Below are positions 32,474 through 45,497 of a stretch of DNA of 64,000 bases, in pieces. Below the pieces are notes generated by a model. That model had not been told where the DNA came from. It did no database searches and worked only from the letters and a program-made list of their open reading frames with translations. Position 1 is the first letter of the stretch. The number at the start of each line of letters is the position of its first letter. Position numbers and translations under genes: made by a program. Source of the stretch: Moringa oleifera (Eukaryota > Streptophyta > Magnoliopsida > Brassicales > Moringaceae); the NCBI GenBank assembly GCA_021397835.1, contig JAJFZO010000168.1, positions 3,534,001-3,598,000 on the forward strand, written 5' to 3'.

Positions 32474-35400
32474 TTTTTTTTTTATCTAAATAAAGATAAA
32501 TCGATTTTGGGTTTGTGGCCTCTCATTTCTACCTTCCCCTCCGTTGAGTTGCACCATCGTTAAAAATTAATAACAATAAAATTTTATTTTTTATATATTT
32601 TAATTATAAATTCTTTTTTAAGCACAAAAGATGCCATAAATTTATTAATGATTGACAAAAAATTCTTTTTTTTTAAAATCTAAACTCATATTAAGTTTTT
32701 TACTATAAAATTTAAACAGTATTTTCATAATTTAAAATAACGATATAAAAAATTCATTAAAAAATCTTAATTTCTAATTTTATTAAACAACATATAAAAT
32801 AATATATATATATATATATGCTTAAAAGATCATGAATTTAGAGGTCACATGCAATGTAAAAAGACAAATAATGGTCAGCAATGCATGTTAAGGTTATCAA
32901 TGCTCTTTGGAAAAAGCTTAGGGTGGGAGGGAGGAGGCATGTCCTTATCCATTATGTGGCATTACCCTTTTATGCTTTTGAGAAACCTAAGCATTTCCCT
33001 AAACAATGCTCAAAATTGAAAAGCATGATATTGCATTGCCAAATGGGTAGTATTTATTGCATATAATTGAATTTTTGCTAAGAGAAACAATAAACTTGTC
33101 AATTCAATAAGATTTTGCTTAACCCTCCTTTTCAATTAATTATACCAATTCCGCTTTCTTTCTTCCTATTTTTCATGGATAAATTCCATCATGGCAATTA
33201 ATGGGTAAAGATTTCGCGTTATGTTCCAATAATTTATCCAATCATCCATTTAATTCGGTGGTCATTTTTTTTATTCAAAACTAATAATTTTTAAAAATAT
33301 TTATTGATAAGAGAGGAAAGAGATTAATAATTTTGATAAATTACACCCTACTCTAATGATTAATTTGAGCATTCATGTTGAAATCTCTTCAAATTTGATT
33401 TAAAAAAAACATAATTTAAGTTCGTGTTGACCTTTTCTTAAAAAAATATTTTTTTTAATTTATTATGTTAATATAAGAATAAAAATTTATTCTATTAAAT
33501 TATCATGTATTAACATTTTTTAAAGGTTCAAAACAATTTAAAATAATACAAAATCTTAATTTTTTTAAAAATTATGTTTTCTAATTTTTATCGATGACTT
33601 TTTAGGTTTAATTTTCAAAAGCATAATTTTTCTTGTTTAGAAGAAAAAGAAGGTTTTGAGCAACATGTGCCACAGTGTAAAGTGGAAAACAAGCATTGAT
33701 TATTCAATAAAAACTTTCATTTTCTTGGTTAAAGGTTATACACTTTAACCATCAATGTTGAATTCATGATAATGACTAAAGCCAACAATTTATAACTCAA
33801 TTAAGACGAGAAGAACTCATTAGTAGGCTCAAGCCAAATTGGGACGAAGAATGTGCTATAAAAAATCAAGATCCTTTGCCGATTTGGATGGAATTCCCAC
33901 GAGTTTATTCTTATATCAACTAAAAATATTATTTGTTCTTATATATACTTATAATTATCTTTCAATTACTAGTCATCATACCTTATAAAATTAAGTCATG
34001 TAAAATAAAACACCAAGAACTAAATTTCCATTGTATACCCAAAAAAAATTAGGAAAAAAATATTACAAGACGAACATATATAGCAAATTGGATTAATATG
34101 ATTTATTAATTTCATTGTTGGAATGAAGAAAAATGAGTATGAAAGAAGCCGATTCGGAGAAATAAAAGAAAATTTCTTTCTTGGTGCGGTGCCTCTAGGT
34201 GATGTAGACGGTCTTGTAGAAGTCATTCTCATTTTTATTGTAATCCAAGGTGCTTTGAATGGATGGAATTAAACAATTGATTACGATAGATTATACGTTA
34301 CATCGATCCTCGAAGGGAAATTAGGATCCCGTATCACAACCATATCTTTAGCATCTTGAAAAATTTTCCGTCATTAATTGACATTGATTTTCTAATTTCC
34401 CTCAATTCAATATTTCCGATCATAAGTATAGTCCGTCCCTTTCTTATCTACACGAATGATTAATCCCTTTTAATTCAATTAACATCGCTACTAATAGCCT
34501 CGATTCTTTCTATTTATTCGAATCATTGCACTATTTATGAAAGAGTATGTTTTTAATTAATGCTCCTATATTTCATGCAAATTTGCATAAATGAGAAAAG
34601 GAATATTTTTTTTTGAAGAATTTAGTAATTAATTTGGTACTTAAAAAACCCATCCTGTAATTTTAGAAAGATGAATAAAAAATATTTTATAATAATTTTA
34701 TATTGAAAGAGTATTTGGATATTAATACGATGTTAATATAAAAAAATAAAATACAAAAATATAATTATTTAAAAAAAAATGGAAAGAGGGTAAAGTGCAA
34801 TTTTCAAATTATTATGATGTTACGGTATGTGATGGGTTAATTTAAAATAATTAATTGGCATAAATTGGGAAAGCATATTTGACAAGTGTGACGAACAACT
34901 TTCCATTGGAATTATTACTACCAAGAGAGTTAATATAATAGTAATTAGCACTCACACCATGAGACTGACCTTTCAAAGAAACATACTTTGAAGAAAATGG
35001 ACGATGAAATGTCACATTAATAAAGACAAAATGGTCAAAATGAAAATCATTCATTGCCGAATTCTCTCGACAAAGATTTTCTCGGCTATCCACTTGCTTA
35101 GTTTAACAAGGAAATTCTTCTAGTATGCAAAGATTATTAGTTGGCACCAACAAATTAATTTTTAAAAATAAAATAAAATAAACTATGTATGGTAACATTA
35201 TATTATATATAAAAAATAATTCGTTTCTTGGATTATCCCGAATATAATTTCAATGGAGAGGTGTTTTCCATATAATAAGTAGCAAGTAATCTTAATACAA
35301 AAAAAAAAAAGAAGAGAAAATTGTGATAAAATTTCTTTTCATTGTTGAGAGGAAAACGATAGGCACTCTAAAATGTATAATGCTACAATGATATTATTTT

Positions 35401-38400
35401 GGAAAAATCGGAAAGTGGAATACGATCAATACATCTAATCGCGTGGAGCATGAATTAATGCTATAAAATCATGAATTGATCTCTCTCTCTCTCCCTCATC
35501 TCATGCGCATTAAGCTTTGAGGTTTAGCAAGTAATTATCATTATCATCACATCATTAAATCAAACAAGATTTATAATAAGTAAATTAGGGCATCAATTAT
35601 CATAACGAAGAAATGTAGTATCTTCTAATTATGTTATTCTTCTTGTCGTTGATTATTATTCTTGCTACTCCTTCAAGGTTCGATGAATCGAATTAAAGTA
35701 TGTAACCCAACAAAAAAATATAGAAAATATATAAATTAACTAATCTCCTCGAGTCATTATCTTAACATGCATTGTTGACGGATAATAATATTTAGGGAGT
35801 AACTTATCTCACTAATACAAGAAAAGATGGCTCTCCTTTTAGAGCCTGAATTTGAATTCAAACGATGGGGACCAAGAAAATGTCTTAATTGTGTCATTTT
35901 CTTAACCCACATTGTGTGACTATGTAACAAGAATTAATGATGCGATATTAATGGGTGCACGTCTATGTTTCTTGCTTTTTTTATTATTTTTTAAAAAAAT
36001 GAAAGGCAAAGAGTTTTCTGTAGTAGGATTCTAGCTAGTTACTTGTCCCCCATGCAAAAAAGTCTAGTGGCTTGTGGACCGACATCATTGAATAATTGTT
36101 ATATGGTCAAAATTTCGAGAACCTGCCTTGATTATGAATATTAAGGCAATAATCAAATTTGTAATTCATAGTTTTGAGTATTTGAATTATGCTTAATTAT
36201 ATTTTATAAGAAAACAAGAATGGGGAATTCAAAATTGGGACATTTCAGCATGTCATAAGGGTCACAAAAAATCCTTTTTGATAAAAAGAAAAGAAAAAAC
36301 AGAAGAAGTACAATTATTTGAGAGACATATCGGGCAATAAAGTGGGAAAACGAAATCCTATAACCAGAAAATTATTAGCTTTGACCTAGCTATGTTTGAT
36401 AAGAACATGGTTAGTTGCACTTCTCTCCTTTGGCTTCCCCCTAGCTAGCTAGTCCCCTACCCATTCCAGACAAAAGGAATATTTCATTTTCAAATTTAAA
36501 ACTCCCATCTTATAATTATTCAGTAATTTTCAAATTTAAATATATAAATATAACTTTAATTTAGTTATTTAATAATAAAATGGGGTAGTTTCTTTTAGCA
36601 GTCATTATTGATGAAGTCTGATGCAGATGGAGGCAGAGGGCTCATGGTGATACGTGTATGTATAGTCGTGTCACTAAAAGGTGGTGGAGACGAGAAAGTG
36701 AAATTGGCATGGCGAGTGGTTAGTAGTGCAGGCTCCTGTGCAGCAGCCAGTGAAGTGGACCTCTGCCTGGAAATACCACAGGAGTTTGCCTTTCTTATCT
36801 GCTTCAGGAGCGGTAGTGGAAACTGTCCAATGGACCAGCCGTCTTGCTTTCCTGCTTCCTTATCAACAATTAATGATAATACCCTTCCTCTTCACCTTCT
36901 TCTCCCTATTATTGCCATCAGCTAAATTAATTTGAAATTGGTTTAAAAAAAAAAAAAAACTGGAATTGAAGTAACAATAATGGTGGAAAACAAAAAGAGC
37001 AAGTAATTATAGAGATATAAGAATCACGTGAAAAAGAAGTGGAAGAGCTTTGTGAGTGAGGGTAGGGTACTATGCTCCATTGAGAAGATTTGGTTAGGAG
37101 GTGGGGGCTTCAATGGATACGGTAAATCGTCGACCAGACCAGGTGGACGCACTGTTTGTTACGGCTAAACCTTTTCCTTTTGGACAACTATCTTCCCCAA
37201 ATAATAGAGATGTTGCCCTTCTTAGCATGCGCATTTCTCCGTTGACCAACGTTTTCATTCCTCGAACAACTATACTTTTGGCACCTCCTTGCTTCCATTT
37301 TCTTTTTTAAAATTTTTTTCTTCTTTTGTAATAATAAAAACCCTAAAAACAAATTGGATTTTCCATCCTGTTTTATTGTTTATATAATAATAATGATAAT
37401 ATTAATGATGGTTGAAATAAATATTGGATGCTATGACAATCAAGCAAATTGCAGTTGAGCAAACAAATTTTTTCCCCTTTATCTCATTTTTTAAAAATAT
37501 TTTTATTTTTTAAAAATATTATATCATTAAATAATTTTTATTTTTATAGGATAAAAATCAAAAATCATTATAAAATAATATATAATAAATATCAATGTTT
37601 ATAATGACTATTGAAATTTTTATGGTTCAATTTATCATTATTATTAGGGGAAATTCCTAGGAGTAAGGTGGGGGCCGTCGCTTTTAAAGCTTGGGAACGA
37701 ATTACACCAAATCACACTGCCACGATTCCCAACTTGACAAAGACATAACCAAATTTTATTTTATTTTATTTTTTCTTCTTCGTGGTTTTACTGTTTCTGG
37801 TTCTGTAGATTCCCCCCTCCTTTTGGGCGGCGGTGAATAAAATAAAAAAGGCGGCCACCCTCGTGATGCTGCTGGGTTCCCGCCACGTGGAACGCTAGGG
37901 TTGCGTCATATATGCGATGACGTGGCTGCATTTGCTTCCCTGCTTTCTTACACTTGTTGGCTCCTCACTTCTCCAAGATCTCCTTACGAATTCTCTGCCT
38001 CTAAACTTATATAACACCGACTATTTCTAGAATGTAAAACTTCTCAAAGTTTAATGTCATTTGTACTTAATGTCTTTTTATATTGATTATTAAAAAGCTT
38101 GATTAGTGTATAATTAGTGCAATTAAAAAATTAGAATAAATTATTTTATTTTATTTTATTTTGCATTTTTCAAATGTGCAAATGATATATTATTGAGATA
38201 ATAAGTTCATGCATTTACAAATTCAAACTTCCAAACACCCATTTTTTTTTAAAAAAGATTATTTAGTATGAAAATTTATCAAAAATGAAAAATACGGTTT
38301 CAGATAAATGATTGTTATATCATCTTTAATTTTTAATTTTCCATTTAAAGTATTTCCAACTGTTTTGATGCAAATGGAATGGAAACAATTTTCATTTAAA

Positions 38401-38838
38401 ATTAAATTATCATTCATTTTGTTCTTGCATAATTATCTTTACCAGCTATATACAATTCTAAAAATAATAATAATAATTAATTTTATTAACATTTAAAAAC
38501 TAAAAAAGGGAATAATGAAATAATTATTATTATGTATATTCTTGGTAAGCAAACAAATTTTTGAAAAATGCACACTATAATATTAAATAATCAAATAAAA
38601 ATATTGTTACAGACTGACACGCGTGTAAGTCCGATATGTCGGCTATGTTAGCAATCACTTGGCCCCTCATAAAATATGAATGCCAAGTGGCAGCCTCTGA
38701 TGCGGCCTCGTGGGTGAAGAAGGACGGAGATCAGATTGCGCTGTACAGACGGATAAGATTACTGCAAAGATATTTCATTGAGCTCCACCTCATGCAATAC
38801 TCCCCAAATTGGACGATATGCTAGGCATACTACCCTAA
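32474..38838. other. Intergenic region upstream of GA2ox, mostly AT-rich
   Basis: No gene was recognised. GC-richer islands interrupt the AT-rich DNA at about 34130-34330, 36600-36900, 37020-37260, 37660-38010 and 38600-38830. Open frames in them (60-105 codons) match nothing I know. The block at 37660-38010 is promoter-like, with ACGT-core elements and a TATA-like ttatataaca at about 38007. No coding sequence follows it. Confidence 0.45.
37872..37928. promoter_or_regulatory. Cluster of ACGT-core elements (G-box type)
   Basis: Within about 50 bp there is a palindromic gccacgtgga (G-box, bZIP/bHLH binding type), a gcgtcatatatgcgatgacg segment with inverted tgacg cores, and tgacgtgg. Such clusters typify light- or ABA-responsive plant promoters. 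No gene start is evident next to it, so the assignment rests on motifs alone. Confidence 0.35.
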
Positions 38839-39635
38839 TGGCATGTTTGGTTCATGGAATAGAATAGAAAAAGAATAGAAAAGGTATTCTTTGGGAATAA
38901 AAAAGAGAAGGAATAAAAAAGAATAAGCATTATTATGTTTGGTTTATTGGAATTGAATAGAGTATGAATTCGTTTTCATATGTTTGGTTCATCAAAGAAT
39001 AAGCTAGGAAAGTAATTGAAGCAAGTTTAAAAGACTAGTATACCCTTCAACTAAATTAATTATAATTTAATTAATTTTTATTAAAATAATATTAACTAAA
39101 TAATATATTAATAATTATTTTTATTTTTAAATATTAATATTATAAAATTAAAATTAAAATTAATTAATATTTTAATAAAAATAATATTTTTTCCTTTTTT
39201 GATAAATTATTTAAAAAATAAAAAAGATGTTATTGTTATAAAAATAATATTAACTAAATGATATGTTAATAATTATTTTTTGTTTTTAAATATTAATATT
39301 ATAAAATTAATATTAATAGTAATTAAATATTTTGATATTATTATTATTTTTTATTTTTTAGTAAATTATTTTTTAAAAATAAAGTTATTATATATATAGT
39401 AATTTAAAAATTTTATCAAGGGTATATTGGGAATAAAAAAATATAACAATTCCTTGTTTTCATGGAAAAGCAATTCCGAGGGTTTACTTCGGAATAGCTA
39501 TTCCGGGTTTTCAAGGAATAGAAATTCCTTAAGGAATTACAATTCTGTGATAAAAATGAACCAAACATTGGAAAAGCAATTCCATACGGAATAAAGTAGG
39601 AAAAGAATTAGTATTCCTGCCAACCAAACATGCTG
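38839..39635. mobile_element. Tourist-like (PIF/Harbinger) MITE, about 797 bp
   Basis: The left end reads TGGCATGTTTGGTT and the right end reads AACCAAACATGCTG, forming imperfect terminal inverted repeats. Both are flanked by TAA (38836-38838 and 39636-39638), the 3-bp target duplication of PIF/Harbinger elements. The GGxxxTGTTTGG start is the family signature. Sub-terminal repeats (tgtttggttcat and aatgaaccaaaca) and aattcc-rich inverted stretches lie just inside both ends. The middle is AT-rich with no transposase, so the element is non-autonomous. Confidence 0.85.
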
Positions 39636-39638
39636 TAA

Positions 39639-42514
39639 ATGTATTTTAGGGAAAATACTTGCAATCCAATGAGGATTGAATTTGTAAATCTTTAATTTTT
39701 TTTGATATTTCTTATTCAAATTAAAAAAAAATTAAGTTAAATTTTTATTAAAAATATATATTTTAATATTGATAATTAATTTACGATTATTAAATTTTTT
39801 CTACTTTACAGATGTTCTGTTTTTTGCTTTGTAGATTTTGAAAAAACTGAAAAGTTGGATGTGTGTAAGACTGCAAAACGATTGATTGGTCGTCAGTTTT
39901 GTTAATAGACTGCAAAAGATTGATAGGTCGATCTTTTTTATATAACAAAATAATCATAACAAATTGACATGTCAGTCAATCTTAACAGAGTCAGTCTTTC
40001 AAAACAATCATAACAAATTATGATAACATACTGACATATCAATTTTTTAAAGTAATTTTAACAAACTGATCTATTCTTAAGATAATCATAGATATTATCT
40101 ATTTTTAATAAAATAATTATAATAACATTATCATAAATTATCTTTTTTCAAAATATTTATAATGACATTATCAGTAAGTTAATTAACATTGATTTAGTAT
40201 TTTAATTAATTAAATATCAAATAAATTAACAAAATAATTATAACATAATTTTTTATAATTAAATTATGTAAACTAAAATATTAATCAAATTATTAAATAG
40301 ACAAATTGTTTTATTTTTGTAAACATGTATATTTTATACATATATTTTTTAAAAGTAAAAATTTTCAGTAAATTAATTTAACTTTTATTAATTTATGGGA
40401 TAATGACAAATAATAATTTAAAAAAAATATAGGTGAGAGATAGCGTGCCTCCTCGAACTCAGGCAAAAGTGACATCAGAGAGTTCGTTTCGAGTTTGTTA
40501 CGTGATGATGATAATGCAGAGCAGGAACTGAATAAGCATGATGGCCACATGGACGCACGGAGATTAAGGAGACGGAGGCATAAAGGGGCTGAGGCGATCA
40601 CGTGGCCGTGGCCGGCTGTTCTGAGTTGCGCAGTGACATGGCCGCATGGGCCACGGACGCTCGCACGCTGAGCCACGACAAGCACACCTGGTTTCATCAG
40701 ACTGGTAACATTCATGCAGGAAAAGCGTAGAGGAAGCATTTTTGGTGACACGGTCGGTTTATTATTTGGAGCATTCCATGTCGCAGGACGATGATTCACA
40801 TGCAAGATCGATGCACTTTAAAATCTGTGTAACTTCTTTCTTCTTCCCCAATTATCTCTGTTCATCCCTTATTTTAAATTCTTTTGTTTTTCAAATTACG
40901 AGATAGATTTGAAATCTCGTTTTTATTCTTTTATGATATACTCAGTTTATTTTTATTTATTGTGATTTTTATGTAGTTTGTTTGGTGGTATGGATCGGGA
41001 GAAAAATATTCTCACCGTATTTTCAGTTTCATAGTAATTACTTTCTTTTGATTTACTTTATTATTATTATTATTTATTTATATTTTGAATTACTGTTTTT
41101 GGGTGATCATCTTTTGCTTAATTTATAATAAAAAAGAATATATCAATTTAAGATTGTTATGTGTATTATTGATTAATTATTCAATAACTTAAATTTTGAT
41201 TGTGAATCGTATAAGACATAAAAGGGTAAAAAGCATTTAAATTTTTTGTTTATATTATATGTGTCCAATTTTATCTTGATGTTCAAAAAATGATAAATTT
41301 CAACCATAAATTAAATTTTATTAAAAATTAAAAAATGTAATTTTGTATTATGAATTTTAACTTAATTTTTTAATATAAAAAATATTCAAACTAACAACAA
41401 AAAAATTTTAGAAACTTTTAAGTACTGAATTATTTTTTAAAAAATTTAAAAAATTATAATAAATAATTTATGAGTAAATATTTTTCAAAATTAAGGAATT
41501 GACTCAGAATCAAGTTAAAATTTATTTCTTAGATATTTTCACAATGTAAATAGCCTTAATGTATAGATATTTATTTACAATAGTTTGATGAATATTCAAT
41601 TTGAACATATATATAATAAATAATTTAATTTGATAAGATTTAAGATTCATTCTTCAGTTTGTATTTTCCATCGGAAATATTTTAAAAAATAAAACTCAAT
41701 TAAATAAAGTACAAAAATATGTTAACTTTAGGATATTATATATTATATTATTTATAATTTCAAATTTAATGGTATTATATTTCATATCAATAAAAGTGGT
41801 ATCGCTTCTATTAATCATAAATAATCATAATGTAAATTTATTTTGAATTTATGTTTCAATACAAATGTAAATATAATATCAAATTTTGTGCTAATATTGA
41901 TAGTATATTATCTCAATTTGCATGCAGATATTATTTAAAATACACCAATAAATATATAAAAATTAAAAAAATTTATATGTTGGTTGAAAAAGTAACTTTT
42001 AAATAATATTGAAATTGAAATATCCAAAATTCTCATCTTTAAAAGAGAAATAAAACTATTGATTAACAAACACATGAAACCCACTGGATTAGCAGGCCTA
42101 ACAATTACTAATTTCAGGCCCATAAGCCTCTCTTTGACTTACAAGCCCATTAAAAATTGGTCTGCATGTTATACATATATGATTGCATATGTTTTGAATT
42201 TTGAATTTTTATTTTATTTTTCAATGTTATTTTTTAACATCACAGAAAAAATTTTAAAAATTTATAAATTTATAAAATTGATTTATGAAAATTCCGATCC
42301 AAATTGTAACTCTGATACATAATGAGATCCCTCTGGTGCCTTCTTGTGTTCAAACTGGTAACAACAATTACATAATAATTTAAGGTTTCCTAAACAACAT
42401 TTATGCATTTGATTTGGAAACAAGAAATAAATAATAATAATTTGAGGACAATAAAAAAATTAACCAATGGTGACTGATTTTTTTTTTTTTCACTTAGAAT
42501 AAAAGTATTTGGAA
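39639..42514. other. AT-rich intergenic region with one GC-rich island
   Basis: 39720-40340 contains repeated phrases about actgacatatcaat and aataattataac, low complexity. 40436-40805 is a sharply GC-richer island with a 146-codon open frame on the minus strand and no known domain. 40810-42514 is AT-rich again with no gene. The 3' end of the next gene (minus strand) is at 42515. Confidence 0.5.
40436..40805 (-). other. GC-rich island with an open frame of unknown nature
   Basis: Base composition changes abruptly from AT-rich flanks to about half G+C. The minus-strand frame from 40805 runs 146 codons (start MHVNHRPATWNAP, with SVRGPCGHVTAQL inside). The composition is rich in Ser, Arg, His and Cys and looks like translation of a non-coding GC-rich or transposon-derived sequence. 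I recognise no family. I list it because the composition break is clear. Confidence 0.3.
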
Positions 42515-44576
42515 TTAATCGAAGTCGATAGGGTTTATTCCTTCTCCGATGGTTTTTCTGAATGCTTTCCACCATATCCTTGCTTCGTCGTCCCTATTAA
42601 GCATTGTATATATAATAGCCTGAAGAAACACAGCGCGAAAAGGGAATTTTTAATATTTTTTCATACACTTATAAAAGAAAAATAAATATTTTAGGAAATT
42701 ATGATATTTATTTTATATTATTAGTTAAATTTTTATTTTTAAAAAATTATAAATCAAATCTTAATTTATTAATTTTAGTTTAATTTGATTTAAATAAAAT
42801 TTTATTAAAAATTTAAAAATTAAAGAGATTCAAATAAAAAAAATTTATACAATAAATTTTAATTTAATTTTTTTTATAAATATAAAAAAATATTTAAGTT
42901 ATCGTTACAAAAATTCTTAAATTTTTTGAGCACTGAAATTATATATATTTTAAATTTAAAATGTTAAATTTTTTTAAAAATTATAAAAATAAATTTTAAA
43001 TAAAAAATTATTCAAATTTAAAAAATAAATTTGAAATAAAGTAAACAATTTATTTAAATTATTTTTGAAGTATTTCAATAATGAAAATATTTTTAATTAT
43101 AATTATTTAAATTAACATTTAATTTAAATTAAATTCAAAAATTAAAATTCGTTTCATCACTTTTTTGAAAGTAAAAACTTGATTAAGTAATATAAAGTAA
43201 ATATTAAAATTTTACAATACATTTACCCCAACAACAGAAAAAAAACATACTCTTTATAAATCAAACCATATATATAGTAAGTCTATTAATAAGTGTTCTT
43301 CTTTCATTATTTTTGTTTTCTCTGTAAGTATATGTAAATGGAATTATGTGTAAACGGAACGTTAACAAACCTTGTATAGATACAGCCGAACATCAGAAGG
43401 GAGGCTATAGTCATCGTGGAGACAGTGGCATTCGGATGCTTCTTCGAATTTTCCCTGAGAAAATTGCTATAATTTTAGGAATACATAATAACATGTTTAT
43501 TTGTCCAAAATCATCTGACGGAAATTCATGATCTCATAACATAACATCTGGTTTCACTTCAATTTAAGTAAGCTGAAGTTGAGTAAGATGAATAGCCGTA
43601 TTGAAAGAAGATAAAGGGAAGTTGTCTTAGGTACCAGACAGATGAGGATTTCTACTAACGCCATCTCCATGTTGTATGCAAGCTCAGAATCATTCTTATA
43701 TTTCTTGCAAGCCATGTTCAATAGTTCCAATGCCTCATCACTGTTCCCAGTTTTCATCAGCCTCACAGCTTCCATCTGTATATGTTTATTATCAGGATGT
43801 CTGAAACCAATCTTATTGATCCTGACGTCACTTACATAACCCTATTAAGCATGCTGTTCTAGCCTGGTTCGATATAACAAGCTTTTGATATGATATCATT
43901 AACATGAATATGGATTATTTGTTGATCTGATTTTTGCTACTAATTATGTATTTAGTGTAGATAGTTAAAGGGTGCTAAAGGGAAAAACCTTAATGGCGTC
44001 AACTTCTTCTTTCGAAGGCCTGGGAGGCAGCATCTCGAGATTAAGCCTTAGAGGAGGCTCTATTTCATTTGAAGCCAAAGCGGCACTCACGTCCAACAAG
44101 GACTTTAACGCGGCCTTGCCACCGATGGGATACATGGGTGCCATCGTCACAGGCGGAGCTTTCTGATATATCTGTCTAGGACCAGCCATTGCTGGAGGGT
44201 TCATCTTGCAACTGCAGCTGATGATACTTAGGGCGCAAGCCATAACCAGAGATGCTCCCGCTGCCCCTTTCAAAAACTTGTTATCACCCTTGTGGTTGAC
44301 GTTCTTCGGAGGCATGGAAGACCTGTCAAGTGCACGGGGCACCGCACTGGAGACATGATCAAGTTTGCGGTGTCTGCAACTATTAGTCCAGAGCAGAGAT
44401 TGCAACAGTGAAGAATGGTAATTTTCTCCAAAACGTAGTTTTGTGGCACCGAGAACGCGAAGGGACATGACGGACGGGGGGCCATAGCCCAAGCAAAGTG
44501 CAGATTTCATGAAATGCTTTGTACAATTGGGAGTATTTAGAAGGTAACTAATTAATTGTTCTTTGTGGATTTTCAT
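42515..44576 (-). CDS. Membrane-anchored TPR-like protein, probable plastid targeting, 305 aa (paralog A)
   Basis: The exons are 43989-44576, 43635-43775, 43371-43454 and 42515-42619, all in phase 0, giving 306 codons including TAA. The last exon follows a 751-bp intron, starts AIIYTMLNRDDEARIWWKAF and ends INPIDFD. The N-terminus (from MKIHKEQ or the inner MKSALCLGYGPPS) is basic and Ser/Leu-rich, like a transit peptide. It is followed by a hydrophobic span GASLVMACALSIISC. The remainder is helical repeat: KMEAVRLMKTGNSDEALELL, KYKNDSELAYNMEMALVEIL, then GKFEEASECHCLHDD. It is homologous to the gene at 49321-50949: exon borders fall at the same places, and LVEMLIYK/LVEILICL and AIIHVL/AIIYTM match. 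Its C-terminus is 36 codons shorter than the paralog's. I cannot name it; TPR-like scaffold function is inferred. Confidence 0.82.
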
Positions 44577-45497
44577 CGATTCTTGGTTTATAGGTTTTAA
44601 ATGGTATTCTATAGTGTAAGAATAGAGAGTGCCTTTTTATGGTGTTGAAGTAAAGCATCATTTGATTTCTTCAGACAGAAGTAGTATTGGTTAACAGGGA
44701 AGGCATCATACTCAAGATTACTGCAATAACAGTTTCAACATTTATGCCATTTAAGTCTCTAACTCTCCCTTGATTTCTCAACATTTATATGATTTATGTT
44801 TTACATATTTACATATGTATACAAAAATTAGCTGTATCCACTCCTACTGCATCCACTAATGATGCTACCGAGAAAAGAAAAAAAAAAGGATAAAAAATAT
44901 TTTTCTTGTATGATAGATGATAAGAGAATTTTTCTTTCTTTTTTTTTTTTAAAAGCAAGCCGTAGAATGGTTGTGATAGCGTTAAATTCAGCACTTAAGT
45001 TAGTAAGAACGGGGGCAGAGTATTGGTCAGTAAAACAGTGTGTATATAAAGCTTACTAATGTTCTTCCTTTGTAGCTTGATCGAGATCCTTTTTAATAGT
45101 TTTGTCTTGTAGGGCAAGTCCTTGTAAAATCTGTCTGCCTACTACTATTGGCATGAAATGATGTTGTTGTCAGAATAATAATTTTGGTTTAATGAATTTT
45201 GGTTTTTGATGAATATTAATTGCATCCATTTAAATTTTAAAATCGTCATGAATATAAAAAATTTGAGATGAGTGTTTACATTTAATTGGTTAATGTATTA
45301 GTATTAGAAAGATATTGGGTTTGATTCAACCTAGCAAAATTAGCTTATTAGGGGAGGATTGCTGTCACCTTGGTATAGTACCTCAAGACAATATCACTAA
45401 TTAATGTGAAACTCTAACATTTTTTTTTAATCGTTGTTCATCAAAGTTTGTCACATTTACTCGTGATGAAGGATTTCAAAATTAGAAAAGAGTTAAA
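44577..45497. other. 5' flank of paralog A, no gene
   Basis: This is AT-rich sequence containing the first copy of a 65-75 bp direct repeat (44993-45057) whose second copy is at 48703-48777. No coding segment was recognised. Confidence 0.5.
44993..45057 (+). repeat. Direct repeat copy 1, LTR-like phrase
   Basis: The phrase cttaagttagtaagaa, then gagtattggtcagtaaaa, then cagtgtgtata and agcttact aligns in order with 48703-48777. Phrases of this kind (aagtcagtaag followed by gtgtgta and gcttacc) occur in plant LTR retroelements; that link is from memory. Confidence 0.7.

Noticed and set aside
34851..35093. 80-codon minus-strand open frame
   Set aside because: Composition is plausible for coding, but there is no known motif and no neighbouring exons; not enough support.
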